From positions 1 through 64,000 of the forward strand of contig JBGAUL010000009.1 in assembly GCA_044228685.1 (NCBI GenBank): a stretch of DNA of 64,000 nt, given 5' to 3'. This document shows, piece by piece, positions 29,101-36,328 of the stretch. The position numbers were made by a program, and so were the translations under genes. The notes under the pieces were generated by a model. It saw nothing but the letters and a program-made list of their open reading frames with translations, ran no database searches and was not told the DNA's origin. The stretch's first letter is position 1. Every line of letters begins with the position of its first letter. This DNA comes from JBBATK01 sp044228685 (GTDB lineage: Bacteria > Bacteroidota > Ignavibacteria > Kapaibacteriales > NICIL-2).

Positions 29101-30597
29101 TATCTCACAATCAACATCAACGCTGTACCAACAGTAGGTATTAGTGGCAACGTCGATGTGTGTCAGAATTCACTCGTCGTGTATTCAACCACAAGCATTG
29201 CACCGGGTAGCACGATTGTGTGGCAAAATCCAAAACAGGGAACTATCGTTGGGTCGAATACAAATACAGGTGGTGTGAATATTATGTGGAGTGGTGTTGG
29301 TAATGATTCCGTCGTTGCTGTAATTACTTCCTCTGCCGGCTGCACAAACACCGGTTCGTTGGCGGTAGCGGTGAAGGCTGCTCCGGCACCTTCGCCCGGC
29401 GGACCGCTCACTGCCTGTGTTGGCGCGGAGTGTGTGTATTCAACTCCCTCTGTTGCAAATGCATCATACAAATGGGTGATTCCTCAGAACGCTGCTTTTG
29501 TCGGCGATTCATCGCAGGCATCAGTGCGAGTAAAGTGGACGCAACCAGGAACTGACAGCATCCGCATTCTTGAAACAGCTGCTAATGGTTGTTCAAGAGA
29601 GAGTGCATTAGCTGTTAGCGTTGGCGGCGCACCGCTTCCATCAATCAGTGGAGCAGATGCCGCATGCATCAATCACAACAGCACCTACACAGTCGCGCAG
29701 AATGCTGGCAGTACCTACGCATGGCGTCATCCTCGCTTAGGAACTGTTGTTGGAGACACTTCGCACAATACCCTTACGGTAGCCTGGACTTCGAGTGGAT
29801 CCGATACACTTGTTTTGGTTGAACAAAACGCGGCGGGGTGTACGAACACTGCTCGTTATACAGTTCAAGTTGGTAAGCAGTTGAATCCACAGTTGGCAAG
29901 TGCCGATGGTAAGTCGTCGATTTGTCCGGGCGAGAAAATCAAACTCTCAGCTTCTACAGGTTATTCAAACTACACCTGGTATCGTAACGGCGCCGTCCTT
30001 GGTGAAAGTACTCCATCCATTGTCGTTTCTGAGGCTGGTGCATACTACGTTGCAGTTGACAATGGCATTTGTAGCGGTAACTCTGATACAGTTCGTTTGA
30101 CTGTATATCCTGCAACTCCGGTTCCAACTGTTACACGTGCAGTGAATACTGTTCACTGTGATATCGATGGTGTGCGTTATCAATGGTATCATGATAATGT
30201 CTTGATTGACGGCGCAACCAATCAGAATTATACAGTTCCTGTTTCAGGCAATTACTGCGTGAAGATTGTCGATGTGAATGGATGTCAAAGTGAGTCCGGT
30301 TGTTTGAGTGTTGTCGTAAGTGTTGAAGAGCTTTCTGCCTACAGCAACGAACTGAGCCTGGCTCCAAATCCTGCAGAAGATGTGGTTAGCTTACAATTGA
30401 TATCAGAGGCACCACATCATGTTGATGTGCGTCTCATCGATGCAACCGGTCGTGAATTCTTCAAGAGTAGTTACTCAACTGTAGCTTCGAACACATCACA
30501 CGCCATTCCTCTTATTGGATTGAGTGCTGGAGTTTATTATGTAGAAGTTCAACTCGATCGCATGCAGTGTCGAGTGTTGAAGCTCATTCACTTCTAG
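26110..30597 (+). CDS. Very large exported propeller/PKD protein with T9SS sorting domain
   Basis: A 1,495-residue protein with a signal peptide ending L-S-A-Q (about residue 22). Residues of about 115-760 hold a sortilin/BNR-type double propeller with many S/T-T/S-N-G-G-x-x-W repeats. Then come a PKD domain (about 765-860) and about five to six PKD/Ig-like modules of roughly 85 residues (C-x-x-S/D-x-x-x-Y-S/T ... W), and a final sorting domain (last 80 residues, L-A-P-N-P-A-E-D and A-G-V-Y-Y-V-E-V). It should be secreted by the type IX system and held at the surface. The propeller head resembles glycoside-binding or glycosidase-like proteins, but no catalytic residue set is evident. It ends at the terminator at 30694-30722. 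Confidence 0.87.
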   Translation: MKFILVPFLFVCLILCNSQLSAQSQSVDEQRYIQMMQQPHANFFEIQKEFNEYWKTHTRQKGDGWKPFKRWEHFWESRVLPDGSFPDGSEIIKALEQRKAASALQKQKKGNRVQTPLANFTLIGPSTSIPTNGGSGRLCTIAFNPTNTNNFWVGSPAGGLWKTTNNGASWTSNTDQFTTLGVSAIAFDPTDPNIMYIGTGDRDASDTYGTGILKSTDGGTSWNATAFAYSVQNFVIVSRIIVHPSQPNIVIAASSNGIYKSTNGGANWSQKYSSSTKDMVMVPSNPNYLYATSGGTIVRSTNAGETWTALSPGFSSSAVNRIALAVCAQNPRCVYALCSNNSNSTFYGIYRSLDTGNTWSLRASTPNILGGAADGSDTRGQGWYDLCIAVNQGDSNDVFVGGINTWRSTNGGTNWTSKSMWYTGTSLPYVHADEHEMMYKPGSTELYVCNDGGLFRTTNFGTSWNDLSAGLQVMQLYRISQSSSNANKVIGGAQDNGTNFFNAGGWAQIYGGDGMDCAIDQANDNVLYASSQTGNFGRSTNNGASFSTITPSGLGGTGAWVTPIVLDSSNYVYLAYKSVYRSTNQGTNWTNIGSNVLSSNANYLHVARSNPQYIVVGNSSLLYRTTNGGANWTSIKGTLPSSISRIAIHPSGPDTMIAVMSNWTSGSKVYKTTDGGSTWTNISGSLPNIPVNCAIYENNALSGVYIGTDIGIYYRNNSLGDWVSFDDGLPNVRVYDLEIYYPGLKLRAGTYGRGAWQGNLYTDGPHAAMSASKTTVCVGDTVTLFDVSTNSPTSRSWLLPGASPSSSTQQNPVVSYSTPGLYSVTLMVSNSFGYDTATSVNYINVLPTPSAAFNVSQSSACFGDSIVLSAVGGMRSYRWSTGDTTQSIALKAIGSYQISVQVTNLSGCSSTSAVQSYTIYTSPTTTMTGDSSVCAGSDGTYRISTSTPGSLYRWFKPRSVQFTGDSTTSQVTYKWTQVGRDTVHFRETNIRGCTVDRYLTININAVPTVGISGNVDVCQNSLVVYSTTSIAPGSTIVWQNPKQGTIVGSNTNTGGVNIMWSGVGNDSVVAVITSSAGCTNTGSLAVAVKAAPAPSPGGPLTACVGAECVYSTPSVANASYKWVIPQNAAFVGDSSQASVRVKWTQPGTDSIRILETAANGCSRESALAVSVGGAPLPSISGADAACINHNSTYTVAQNAGSTYAWRHPRLGTVVGDTSHNTLTVAWTSSGSDTLVLVEQNAAGCTNTARYTVQVGKQLNPQLASADGKSSICPGEKIKLSASTGYSNYTWYRNGAVLGESTPSIVVSEAGAYYVAVDNGICSGNSDTVRLTVYPATPVPTVTRAVNTVHCDIDGVRYQWYHDNVLIDGATNQNYTVPVSGNYCVKIVDVNGCQSESGCLSVVVSVEELSAYSNELSLAPNPAEDVVSLQLISEAPHHVDVRLIDATGREFFKSSYSTVASNTSHAIPLIGLSAGVYYVEVQLDRMQCRVLKLIHF

Positions 30598-30691
30598 GAG
30601 TGATAGAAGTGATCGTAGGGATTGCGCTAGCATTATCGTGATACTGATTGTCATCACAACTCTATAGCGAAATCGAGTAAGCTTGTCGCAA

Positions 30692-30722
30692 ACAAAAAAA
30701 CCGGGTACTCCCCGGTTTTTTT
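30692..30722. terminator. Bidirectional rho-independent terminator
   Basis: Stem AACCGGG (30699-30705) with CCCGGTT (30711-30717), loop TACTC. The A-run before and T-run after make it work on both strands. It sits between the convergent propeller gene and the cyclophilin gene. Confidence 0.9.
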
Positions 30723-30774
30723 ATGCCTGCTTTAATCGTGTTGACGTTGATCAACAGACTTGATTGATGATGTG

Positions 30775-31407
30775 TTATTTGATTCTAACAATCATCATCA
30801 TAACACGTTCGATTGGACGTTCTTTTTCGTCGCGGGGCAGTTCAACGATTTTGTCGACGACTTCCATACCCTTTAACACCATCCCAAAAGCTGAGTAGTT
30901 GTTATCGAGGTTGCTTGCCTCGTCAACGCATATAAAGAACTGTGATGTTGCAGAGTTTAGATCTGAGCTACGTGCAGCAGATATAGTTCCTCTCACGTGT
31001 TTCACATGCGACACTTCTAGCGGAACTTTGGTTTGGGTTGAGTCACCGAATCCCCACTTCTGACGTGGCTTTGATTTGGTGTTTGGATCTCCACCTTGAA
31101 TTACGAAGCCCGGAATTACTCTATGGAAGAGTGTGCTATCGTAGAATTTGACGGCAACCAGGCTATCGAAATTCTTCACATGTTTTGGCGCGATTTGAGG
31201 ATCGAGTTCAACCTCTATATCTCCGATATTCTCGCCCGCTACACTGACGCTAATCTTATACTGCGGCTTCATGTTCGGACCGATAGGCGGGAAAGTTTGT
31301 GCAGCCGGTTGAGCTATACATACTGTTCCCATAAACATGATCACAGCAAATGTGAAGAGCGCGAGGGTTTTTAAGTTTCGTCGTGTTGTGTTCTTGGTGT
31401 ACTGCAT
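30775..31407 (-). CDS. Exported cyclophilin-type peptidyl-prolyl isomerase (copy 1)
   Basis: A 210-residue protein with a signal peptide (about residues 12-32, ending C-I-A-Q; the Cys gives a weak lipobox alternative). The cyclophilin domain covers about 48-208. The PPIase signature F-H-R-V-I-P-G-F-V-I-Q-G-G-D-P (about 94-108) includes the catalytic Arg, and a second core block is S-Q-F-F-I-C-V. The usual Trp of eukaryotic cyclophilins is absent, as is common in bacterial ones. It should speed up folding of exported proteins outside the cytoplasm. It is followed downstream by the bidirectional terminator and is in tandem with a second copy at 31453-32094. Confidence 0.93.
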   Translation of the reverse strand: MQYTKNTTRRNLKTLALFTFAVIMFMGTVCIAQPAAQTFPPIGPNMKPQYKISVSVAGENIGDIEVELDPQIAPKHVKNFDSLVAVKFYDSTLFHRVIPGFVIQGGDPNTKSKPRQKWGFGDSTQTKVPLEVSHVKHVRGTISAARSSDLNSATSQFFICVDEASNLDNNYSAFGMVLKGMEVVDKIVELPRDEKERPIERVMMMIVRIK

Positions 31408-31452
31408 TCGTTCTTATCTCGTATGGTGAAATGCCGAGGTCTCAGCGTTTTG

Positions 31453-32094
31453 TTAGTGTTTGGACTGCTTGTGTGACTTCGCGTTTGCCGGTGCAGCACC
31501 GCCGCCACCTTTGACCTTGGTGATTGTCATTTCAATCTTGTCGTTTGGATTGTCGTTCTGATCGCGTGGTGAATTGACGACCTTATCTACGACTTCCATA
31601 CCGCTGAGTACTTCGCCATAAGCTGTGTACTGTCCATCCAAGTGTGGAGCATCTGCAACACAAATGAAGAATTGTGAGGACGCACTATTTGGATCCATGC
31701 TACGAGCTGCCGATAAAATTCCGCGTGCGTGATGGGTCTTGTTGAATTCTGCCGGTACACGTGCTTGTGCCGGATCGCCCATACCCCACATGTTCTTTGG
31801 TTGGTTCTTCGAGTTCGGGTCACCACCTTGGATCATGAAACCAGGAATGACGCGGTGGAATGCTGTTCCATCGAAAAACTTGACTGCTACAAGACTGTCA
31901 AAATTGTGCACATGCTTAGGAGCAAGATCTGGTGCGAGTTCGAGGGTGATTTCACCAAGAACTTGACCTTTTTGCTTTACAGTGATTTTGTATTGAGGAC
32001 GCGCCGCGTTTGTTGGATTGGGGATGAGTCGACCAGCTTCGAGCATTGTGTGAGATAAGAAAAGTGAAAGAAATAGCACAGCAAGTGTACGCAT
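31453..32094 (-). CDS. Exported cyclophilin-type peptidyl-prolyl isomerase (copy 2)
   Basis: A 213-residue protein closely related to the neighbour at 30775-31407. It has a signal peptide (about residues 1-20), F-H-R-V-I-P-G-F-M-I-Q-G-G-D-P, and A-S-S-Q-F-F-I-C-V. It differs by a Gly/Ala/Lys-rich tail ending in H-K-Q-S-K-H. The ATG at 32094 is preferred over a GTG at 32148, since it directly precedes the hydrophobic segment. The tandem pair suggests a duplication. The gap to copy 1 is 45 bases, so they probably share a transcript. The need for two exported isomerases fits the heavy load of secreted beta proteins in this window (inference). Confidence 0.92.
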   Translation of the reverse strand: MRTLAVLFLSLFLSHTMLEAGRLIPNPTNAARPQYKITVKQKGQVLGEITLELAPDLAPKHVHNFDSLVAVKFFDGTAFHRVIPGFMIQGGDPNSKNQPKNMWGMGDPAQARVPAEFNKTHHARGILSAARSMDPNSASSQFFICVADAPHLDGQYTAYGEVLSGMEVVDKVVNSPRDQNDNPNDKIEMTITKVKGGGGAAPANAKSHKQSKH

Positions 32095-32213
32095 ATCGAA
32101 TTGTGTATTGTTAATAGAAATTGTTTTGTGTTCTGGGTTCGACTTCACGAAGTGATGTTTGGTGTATTGTGATCAGATCAAAAGATCAAGACACCACGTG
32201 CACTGTTCGTTCA

Positions 32214-32999
32214 TTAGTCTTCAAGAATGCTCTTTACGACACCAACAACAAATACGACATTCTCCTGACCTGGCGCGGCAACTGTTATTGGACCCTTTTC
32301 ATAGGTTATCCGAATGTTTGCACTCTTTGCTTCTGCAAAGAATGCTTTAAGAGTTTCTACACGGTGATCAAAGAGAGACGCATCGGTTTCTACAACAGGT
32401 TGAGGGGCGCTCTCTGCAACTGGAGCAGGAGCTTCTACTCCCTTTTTACCTTTAGTTTTTTTTGCAACTGTTTTGTCTTTCTTAACTGGTGGTGGCGGTG
32501 GAATTTGTTCGAGGTTGATACGAACTACGACATTGAGATCTCGGTTTTGCTTCACGATCTCAAGTACATCATTCATTTTTGATTGCGCTGCTGCTGAGAT
32601 ACCATGCTGTCCGGCATCAAAAGCAGCAACACTTGCGATGTTCTGTCCTTGAATAATACTACGAACTTTATAATCGTGTTTCTCTTCACGATACTTCGGT
32701 GTTGGCGGTAGATCGAGAACTTCTTGTTTGCGGAAAACTGCGTAGCTCGAGAATGTAATGGTGTATACATCGCCTGAAGATAGAGGCTGTAGGTACTCGC
32801 CTGATTTACTGTTGACTTTTGTTACGTACTTCTTACCGGTGTTTTTTGATTGAATAACCATATCAATGTCTTTGCCGACCGGTTGGTTGGTGGTCTCGTC
32901 AAAAACGTGACCTTTGATATTGATGGTTGCTGTTTGAGCTTGGAGTATGGATCCAAACAGGCAAAGCATGGAAAAGACGACGATTACTCGTTGTTTCAT
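32214..32999 (-). CDS. Exported OmpA-like protein with N-terminal beta domain
   Basis: A 261-residue protein with a signal peptide ending L-Q-A-Q (about residue 22). Residues 26-105 form a carboxypeptidase-regulatory-like beta domain (G-H-V-F-D-E-T-T-N-Q-P-V, common in Bacteroidota surface proteins). The C-terminal part (about 130-258) resembles an OmpA domain, interrupted by a P/K/A-rich insert (about 165-200), and lacks the usual N-x-x-L-S-x-x-R-A core, so wall binding is doubtful. Its ATG overlaps the TAA of the upstream crotonase gene by one base (TAATG on the minus strand), with GGGAGA upstream, so the two are translationally coupled. Confidence 0.7.
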   Translation of the reverse strand: MKQRVIVVFSMLCLFGSILQAQTATINIKGHVFDETTNQPVGKDIDMVIQSKNTGKKYVTKVNSKSGEYLQPLSSGDVYTITFSSYAVFRKQEVLDLPPTPKYREEKHDYKVRSIIQGQNIASVAAFDAGQHGISAAAQSKMNDVLEIVKQNRDLNVVVRINLEQIPPPPPVKKDKTVAKKTKGKKGVEAPAPVAESAPQPVVETDASLFDHRVETLKAFFAEAKSANIRITYEKGPITVAAPGQENVVFVVGVVKSILED

Positions 33000-33763
33000 T
33001 ATTTATCTCCCGAAATTCTGGATAGTATTGTGTCAATGCCCTGACGAAATGCAGGTGTCTGACGGGATAGCGCATTGACGGACGCTGCGTAGTCGAGACC
33101 TGAAAATACATCGACGTCGTTAACATGAACAAGTAAATTTTTAGTCAGTGCAATCGATGTAGTCGGATGCTTTGACAGTTCTTCAGCCAAAGAGGTTGTC
33201 GCTGTTTCTAAATCTGCTGCATCAACACTTTGATACACCAAGCCTAAGTCCTTTGCTTCTTCTGCGTTGATAAGATTCGCACGCAGCAGCAAGTGTCTGC
33301 TTTTCGCTTCGCCAATCTTGCGCAAGAGATAGATTCCAACCAGAGCCGGAACAAATCCAATCGCTACTTCGGTAAATCCAAAACGTGCTGTTTTGGCAGA
33401 AATCACGTAGTCACAGATAGTGATGAGTCCACATCCGCCGGCGATAGCGTCACCTTGCACTTGCGCTATTACAATCTTGGGTGAAGTGTAGATTGATTGA
33501 AAGGTGCGCATCATGTGTCTGGAGTCGTCCCAATTCTCTACAGCATCCTTTTCGCGTATCTGCTGCAGGTATTTGAGATCGGCACCAGCACAAAAGACTT
33601 TTCCCTCAGCCTCGATGATGATAACGTGTACTGAGTTGTCGGCGTTCAGTTCCTGCATTGCATCGTACAATGCCTGGAGCATGTCCGGACTCAATGCATT
33701 ACGTTTCGAAGGATTGTTGAGTCGGATTCGCCCGATCGATCCTGTCTTGTTTATAAGAAGCAT
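32999..33763 (-). CDS. Enoyl-CoA hydratase/isomerase family protein
   Basis: A 254-residue crotonase-fold enzyme, normal length, acting on an acyl-CoA thioester in the cytoplasm. The oxyanion-hole segments are visible: F-C-A-G-A-D-L at about residues 57-63 and G-D-A-I-A-G-G-C-G at about 104-112. The first catalytic Glu of classical hydratases is Gly here (G-G-C-G-L), while the second is kept (F-T-E-V, Glu 132). This pattern, with T/S-E-V-x-x-G and F/I-P-A, matches 3-methylglutaconyl-CoA hydratase relatives of leucine degradation better than FadB-type enzymes. The exact substrate is not certain. It is coupled to the next gene by a TAATG overlap. Confidence 0.88.
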   Translation of the reverse strand: MLLINKTGSIGRIRLNNPSKRNALSPDMLQALYDAMQELNADNSVHVIIIEAEGKVFCAGADLKYLQQIREKDAVENWDDSRHMMRTFQSIYTSPKIVIAQVQGDAIAGGCGLITICDYVISAKTARFGFTEVAIGFVPALVGIYLLRKIGEAKSRHLLLRANLINAEEAKDLGLVYQSVDAADLETATTSLAEELSKHPTTSIALTKNLLVHVNDVDVFSGLDYAASVNALSRQTPAFRQGIDTILSRISGDK

Positions 33764-34376
33764 AGCTGTGATTTTGATGTGTTAGCTGTGGATATCTCAA
33801 ATTGTTGATAACAAAACTACGTTTTTTCGTTGTTTTTGCTCTGTTTTAAGCTGTGGATGTAGACAATCCACATTTTTGTGGATAAGTGTGTGATTTCGGT
33901 GTGAATAGTTTGTGGGACTGTGTCCTACAACGGTTCACAACTATAGATCTGCTCAGTCGTACACATCAGGTGTGAATTTCCGCTTTCGCTATCCATACCA
34001 TTGTCAAGTGCCTACGACTTTGTCAACATTTCCACAGCCTATATTAGAGAAAGCTATTTAAGAAATGAAAAGAAGAATATACTATATACTATAGTTCTCT
34101 ATTCTTCAGCTTCGTTTCGATCTGTTTCGTTTTTGTTCCCTGTCCTCTACTCGACTTCTCGTTCTGACTTCTTCTGACTTCTCCGCACTCAAACCGGATG
34201 TTTCACGTTTCACTTTGCGCTGCAGCCTAAGACTACATCGCTTTCTGTTTCCGTAACTCACGCGTCAAGCTTATCAAATTGAATGAATCGTTGATCTCCT
34301 ATTTGCACACACCCCCGGACACCGCATAAACACTGGCTTCGTGAGCTTGTTGATCAGTCAGAGATACGTACAGCGC
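33764..34376. other. Candidate chromosome replication origin (oriC)
   Basis: A 613-bp region with no gene. A DnaA-box match (TGTGGATAA, the complement of TTATCCACA) lies at 33877-33885. Near matches with one mismatch are TGTGGATAT at 33787-33795 and TGTGAATAG at 33900-33908. Weaker ones are at 33852-33860 (TGTGGATGT), 33865-33873 (CAATCCACA), 33971-33979 and 34028-34036. Beside the cluster lies an AT-rich stretch (about 34038-34110) with tandem ATACTAT, and a pyrimidine-rich tract (34095-34195). mnmG, often next to oriC, follows at once, with two parS-like sites inside it. DnaA boxes, AT-rich DNA and the neighbour genes fit an origin, but no experiment or GC-skew curve was available. Confidence 0.55.
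33877..33885 (-). promoter_or_regulatory. Consensus DnaA box
   Basis: Reads TGTGGATAA on the plus strand, TTATCCACA on the minus strand, an exact match to the bacterial DnaA 9-mer consensus. It is the best member of the cluster described for the candidate oriC. Confidence 0.65.
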
Positions 34377-36305
34377 TTAACGTGTGAGATACAATGTGAG
34401 AATAGAAAGATCTGTTGCAGATACACCGGAGATGCGACTTGCTTGACCGAGAGTTTCAGGACGAATCTTTTTCAACTTCAACAAAGCTTCTGTGGATATC
34501 GAGTTCAGTTGTGAATAATCGAAGTCGTCAGGGATCTTTCTGTTCTCTGCCTTCTTGAAGCTTTCGATATCACTCATCATGCGTTTTAGGTAACCTTCAT
34601 ATTTGATATTGAACTCTACCGTTCGCGTGATTGAATGATTCTTGATAAATGGAGCTGGCTGTCGAGTTGAGTACTTTTCGGCCGCCAGAAGTAACGTATG
34701 GAGGGAGTTTTCCGGACGCTTGCACAATTCCGTTATACTTTTTAGTTCGGATTGTACATTTTTTATCGCTTCTCCGCTTTCTAAAACATCACCAGACTCT
34801 AGACCGCCGAATTCCCTTGAATTGCGCGTAACAGAACTCAAACTTATCTTCTCTTGATCGCAAAATTCACGTAAGTTCTTTGTGTGTAATATACTTGCGT
34901 TATTTTTATCCCCAATTTCTTTTGAGACTAATCCGAGTTGTATACCGTATTTCATCAATCGCTCGGCTGCGTTGTCTTGACGAAGTAATAATCTGTACTC
35001 TGCCAGCGATGTGAAAATGCGGTATGGCTCCTCTGTGTTTTTGTTGACGAGGTCGTCGATCATTACTCCGATGTACGATTCCGATCTCGACAATCTCAAT
35101 GCTTCCCTATCCAAAACTGAATGTGCAGCATTTACTCCGGCTATCAAACCTTGCGCCGCAGCTTCTTCATAACCTGAGGTGCCGTTGATTTGGCCGGCAA
35201 AGAACAATCCACCTATTGCTTTTGACTCAAGGCTATGTCGTAGTTGATAAGGAAAGAAGAAATCGTATTCTACAGCATAACCATATCTCTGTACTTGACA
35301 TTTTTCAAGTCCGGGAATGGTGCGCAATGCCTTATCCTGAACTTCCTGTGACAAACTCGTGGAAAAACCATTGACATACACGGAGTCTGTATGGAGTCCT
35401 TCGGGTTCTAAAACAATCTGATGGCTTTCTCGCTCTGCGAACCTGTTGATTTTGTCCTCAATCGATGGACAATAACGCGGTCCTGCCCCGGTAATACGTC
35501 CACTATACATTGGTGAGTCGGCAAATCCACTGGCCAAGATCTCATGGGTCTTCGAATTGGTGTGTGTAAGATTGCAACACATCAAATTCCGCACTTGTTC
35601 TGTGCGAACAGAGAATGGTTCCGGATCATCGTCTCCATACACCGTTTCCGTACCGGATAAATCCAAGGATCGTATATCCACGCGCGGTGGCGTTCCTGTT
35701 TTAAGTCTGCCTCGTTCTATACCGAGAGAGTTCAAAGCATCAGAAATACCTACAATAGCTTTCTCCCCTACTCTGCCACCACTAACCTGTGTTTGACCGG
35801 TGTGGAGAATACCATTGAGAAAGGTACCGGAACACAAGACAATTGCCTTTGCAAAGATCTCCTCATTCGATTCTGTGCTCACAGAATGGACGCGTCCACC
35901 TTGTAGACTAATGTTTTGCACTGTTTCACGTGCAACATAGAGGTTCTTGGTGTTCCAAATAATCTGCTGAGCGTAGTATGGATATAGGTCTTTGTCGTTC
36001 TGAGAACGTGGAGACCAAACAGCCGGACCTTTAGAGCGGTTCAACATCTTAAACAACAAGCCGCTGCGGTCTGCTATGAACGGCATAACTCCGCCCAAGG
36101 CATCTATCTCCTTCACGAGATGTCCTTTTGCACTTCCACCAATGGATGGATTACACGAGAGACGTCCAATACTGATGAAGTCCTGGCTGATCAAAAGTGT
36201 TTTACAACCAAGACGCGCGGATGCCACACAGGCCTCAATACCGGCGTGCCCACCACCAATAACGATGACGTCGTAATGTGGGGAATCTCCCCTACTATGT
36301 TTCAC
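34377..36305 (-). CDS. mnmG: tRNA uridine 5-carboxymethylaminomethyl modification enzyme MnmG (GidA)
   Basis: A 642-residue FAD protein. With MnmE it installs the carboxymethylaminomethyl group on the wobble uridine of several tRNAs. The FAD-binding G-G-G-H-A-G lies at residues 17-22, and the family stretches C-N-P-S-I-G-G-S-A-K-G-H and S-G-Y-E-E-A-A-A-Q-G-L are intact. Length is normal. The start is a GTG at 36305, well supported by an AAAAGG Shine-Dalgarno (36313-36318 on the minus strand) with a 6-base spacer. The gene follows mnmE after 23 bases. A parS-like site covers its ribosome-binding site and start codon, and a second lies inside the coding region. ParB binding there could influence its expression (inference). 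Confidence 0.97.
   Translation of the reverse strand: MKHSRGDSPHYDVIVIGGGHAGIEACVASARLGCKTLLISQDFISIGRLSCNPSIGGSAKGHLVKEIDALGGVMPFIADRSGLLFKMLNRSKGPAVWSPRSQNDKDLYPYYAQQIIWNTKNLYVARETVQNISLQGGRVHSVSTESNEEIFAKAIVLCSGTFLNGILHTGQTQVSGGRVGEKAIVGISDALNSLGIERGRLKTGTPPRVDIRSLDLSGTETVYGDDDPEPFSVRTEQVRNLMCCNLTHTNSKTHEILASGFADSPMYSGRITGAGPRYCPSIEDKINRFAERESHQIVLEPEGLHTDSVYVNGFSTSLSQEVQDKALRTIPGLEKCQVQRYGYAVEYDFFFPYQLRHSLESKAIGGLFFAGQINGTSGYEEAAAQGLIAGVNAAHSVLDREALRLSRSESYIGVMIDDLVNKNTEEPYRIFTSLAEYRLLLRQDNAAERLMKYGIQLGLVSKEIGDKNNASILHTKNLREFCDQEKISLSSVTRNSREFGGLESGDVLESGEAIKNVQSELKSITELCKRPENSLHTLLLAAEKYSTRQPAPFIKNHSITRTVEFNIKYEGYLKRMMSDIESFKKAENRKIPDDFDYSQLNSISTEALLKLKKIRPETLGQASRISGVSATDLSILTLYLTR
35932..35947. 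promoter_or_regulatory. parS-like site inside mnmG
   Basis: TGTTTCACGTGCAACA matches the palindromic parS consensus TGTTTCACGTGAAACA at 15 of 16 positions. It lies in the mnmG coding region, about 0.37 kb from the start. parS is the site where ParB loads during chromosome partitioning and clusters near the origin. Confidence 0.7.
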
Positions 36306-36313
36306 GTGGAACC
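36298..36313. promoter_or_regulatory. parS-like site overlapping the mnmG start
   Basis: Reads TGTTTCACGTGGAACC on the plus strand. The minus-strand form GGTTCCACGTGAAACA matches the Bacillus-type parS TGTTCCACGTGAAACA at 15 of 16 positions. It contains the GTG start codon of mnmG (36303-36305) and touches its Shine-Dalgarno. A degenerate half-site (TGTTTCACGT) is also present at 34199-34208. Confidence 0.75.
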
Positions 36314-36328
36314 TTTTTTATAATCCGA

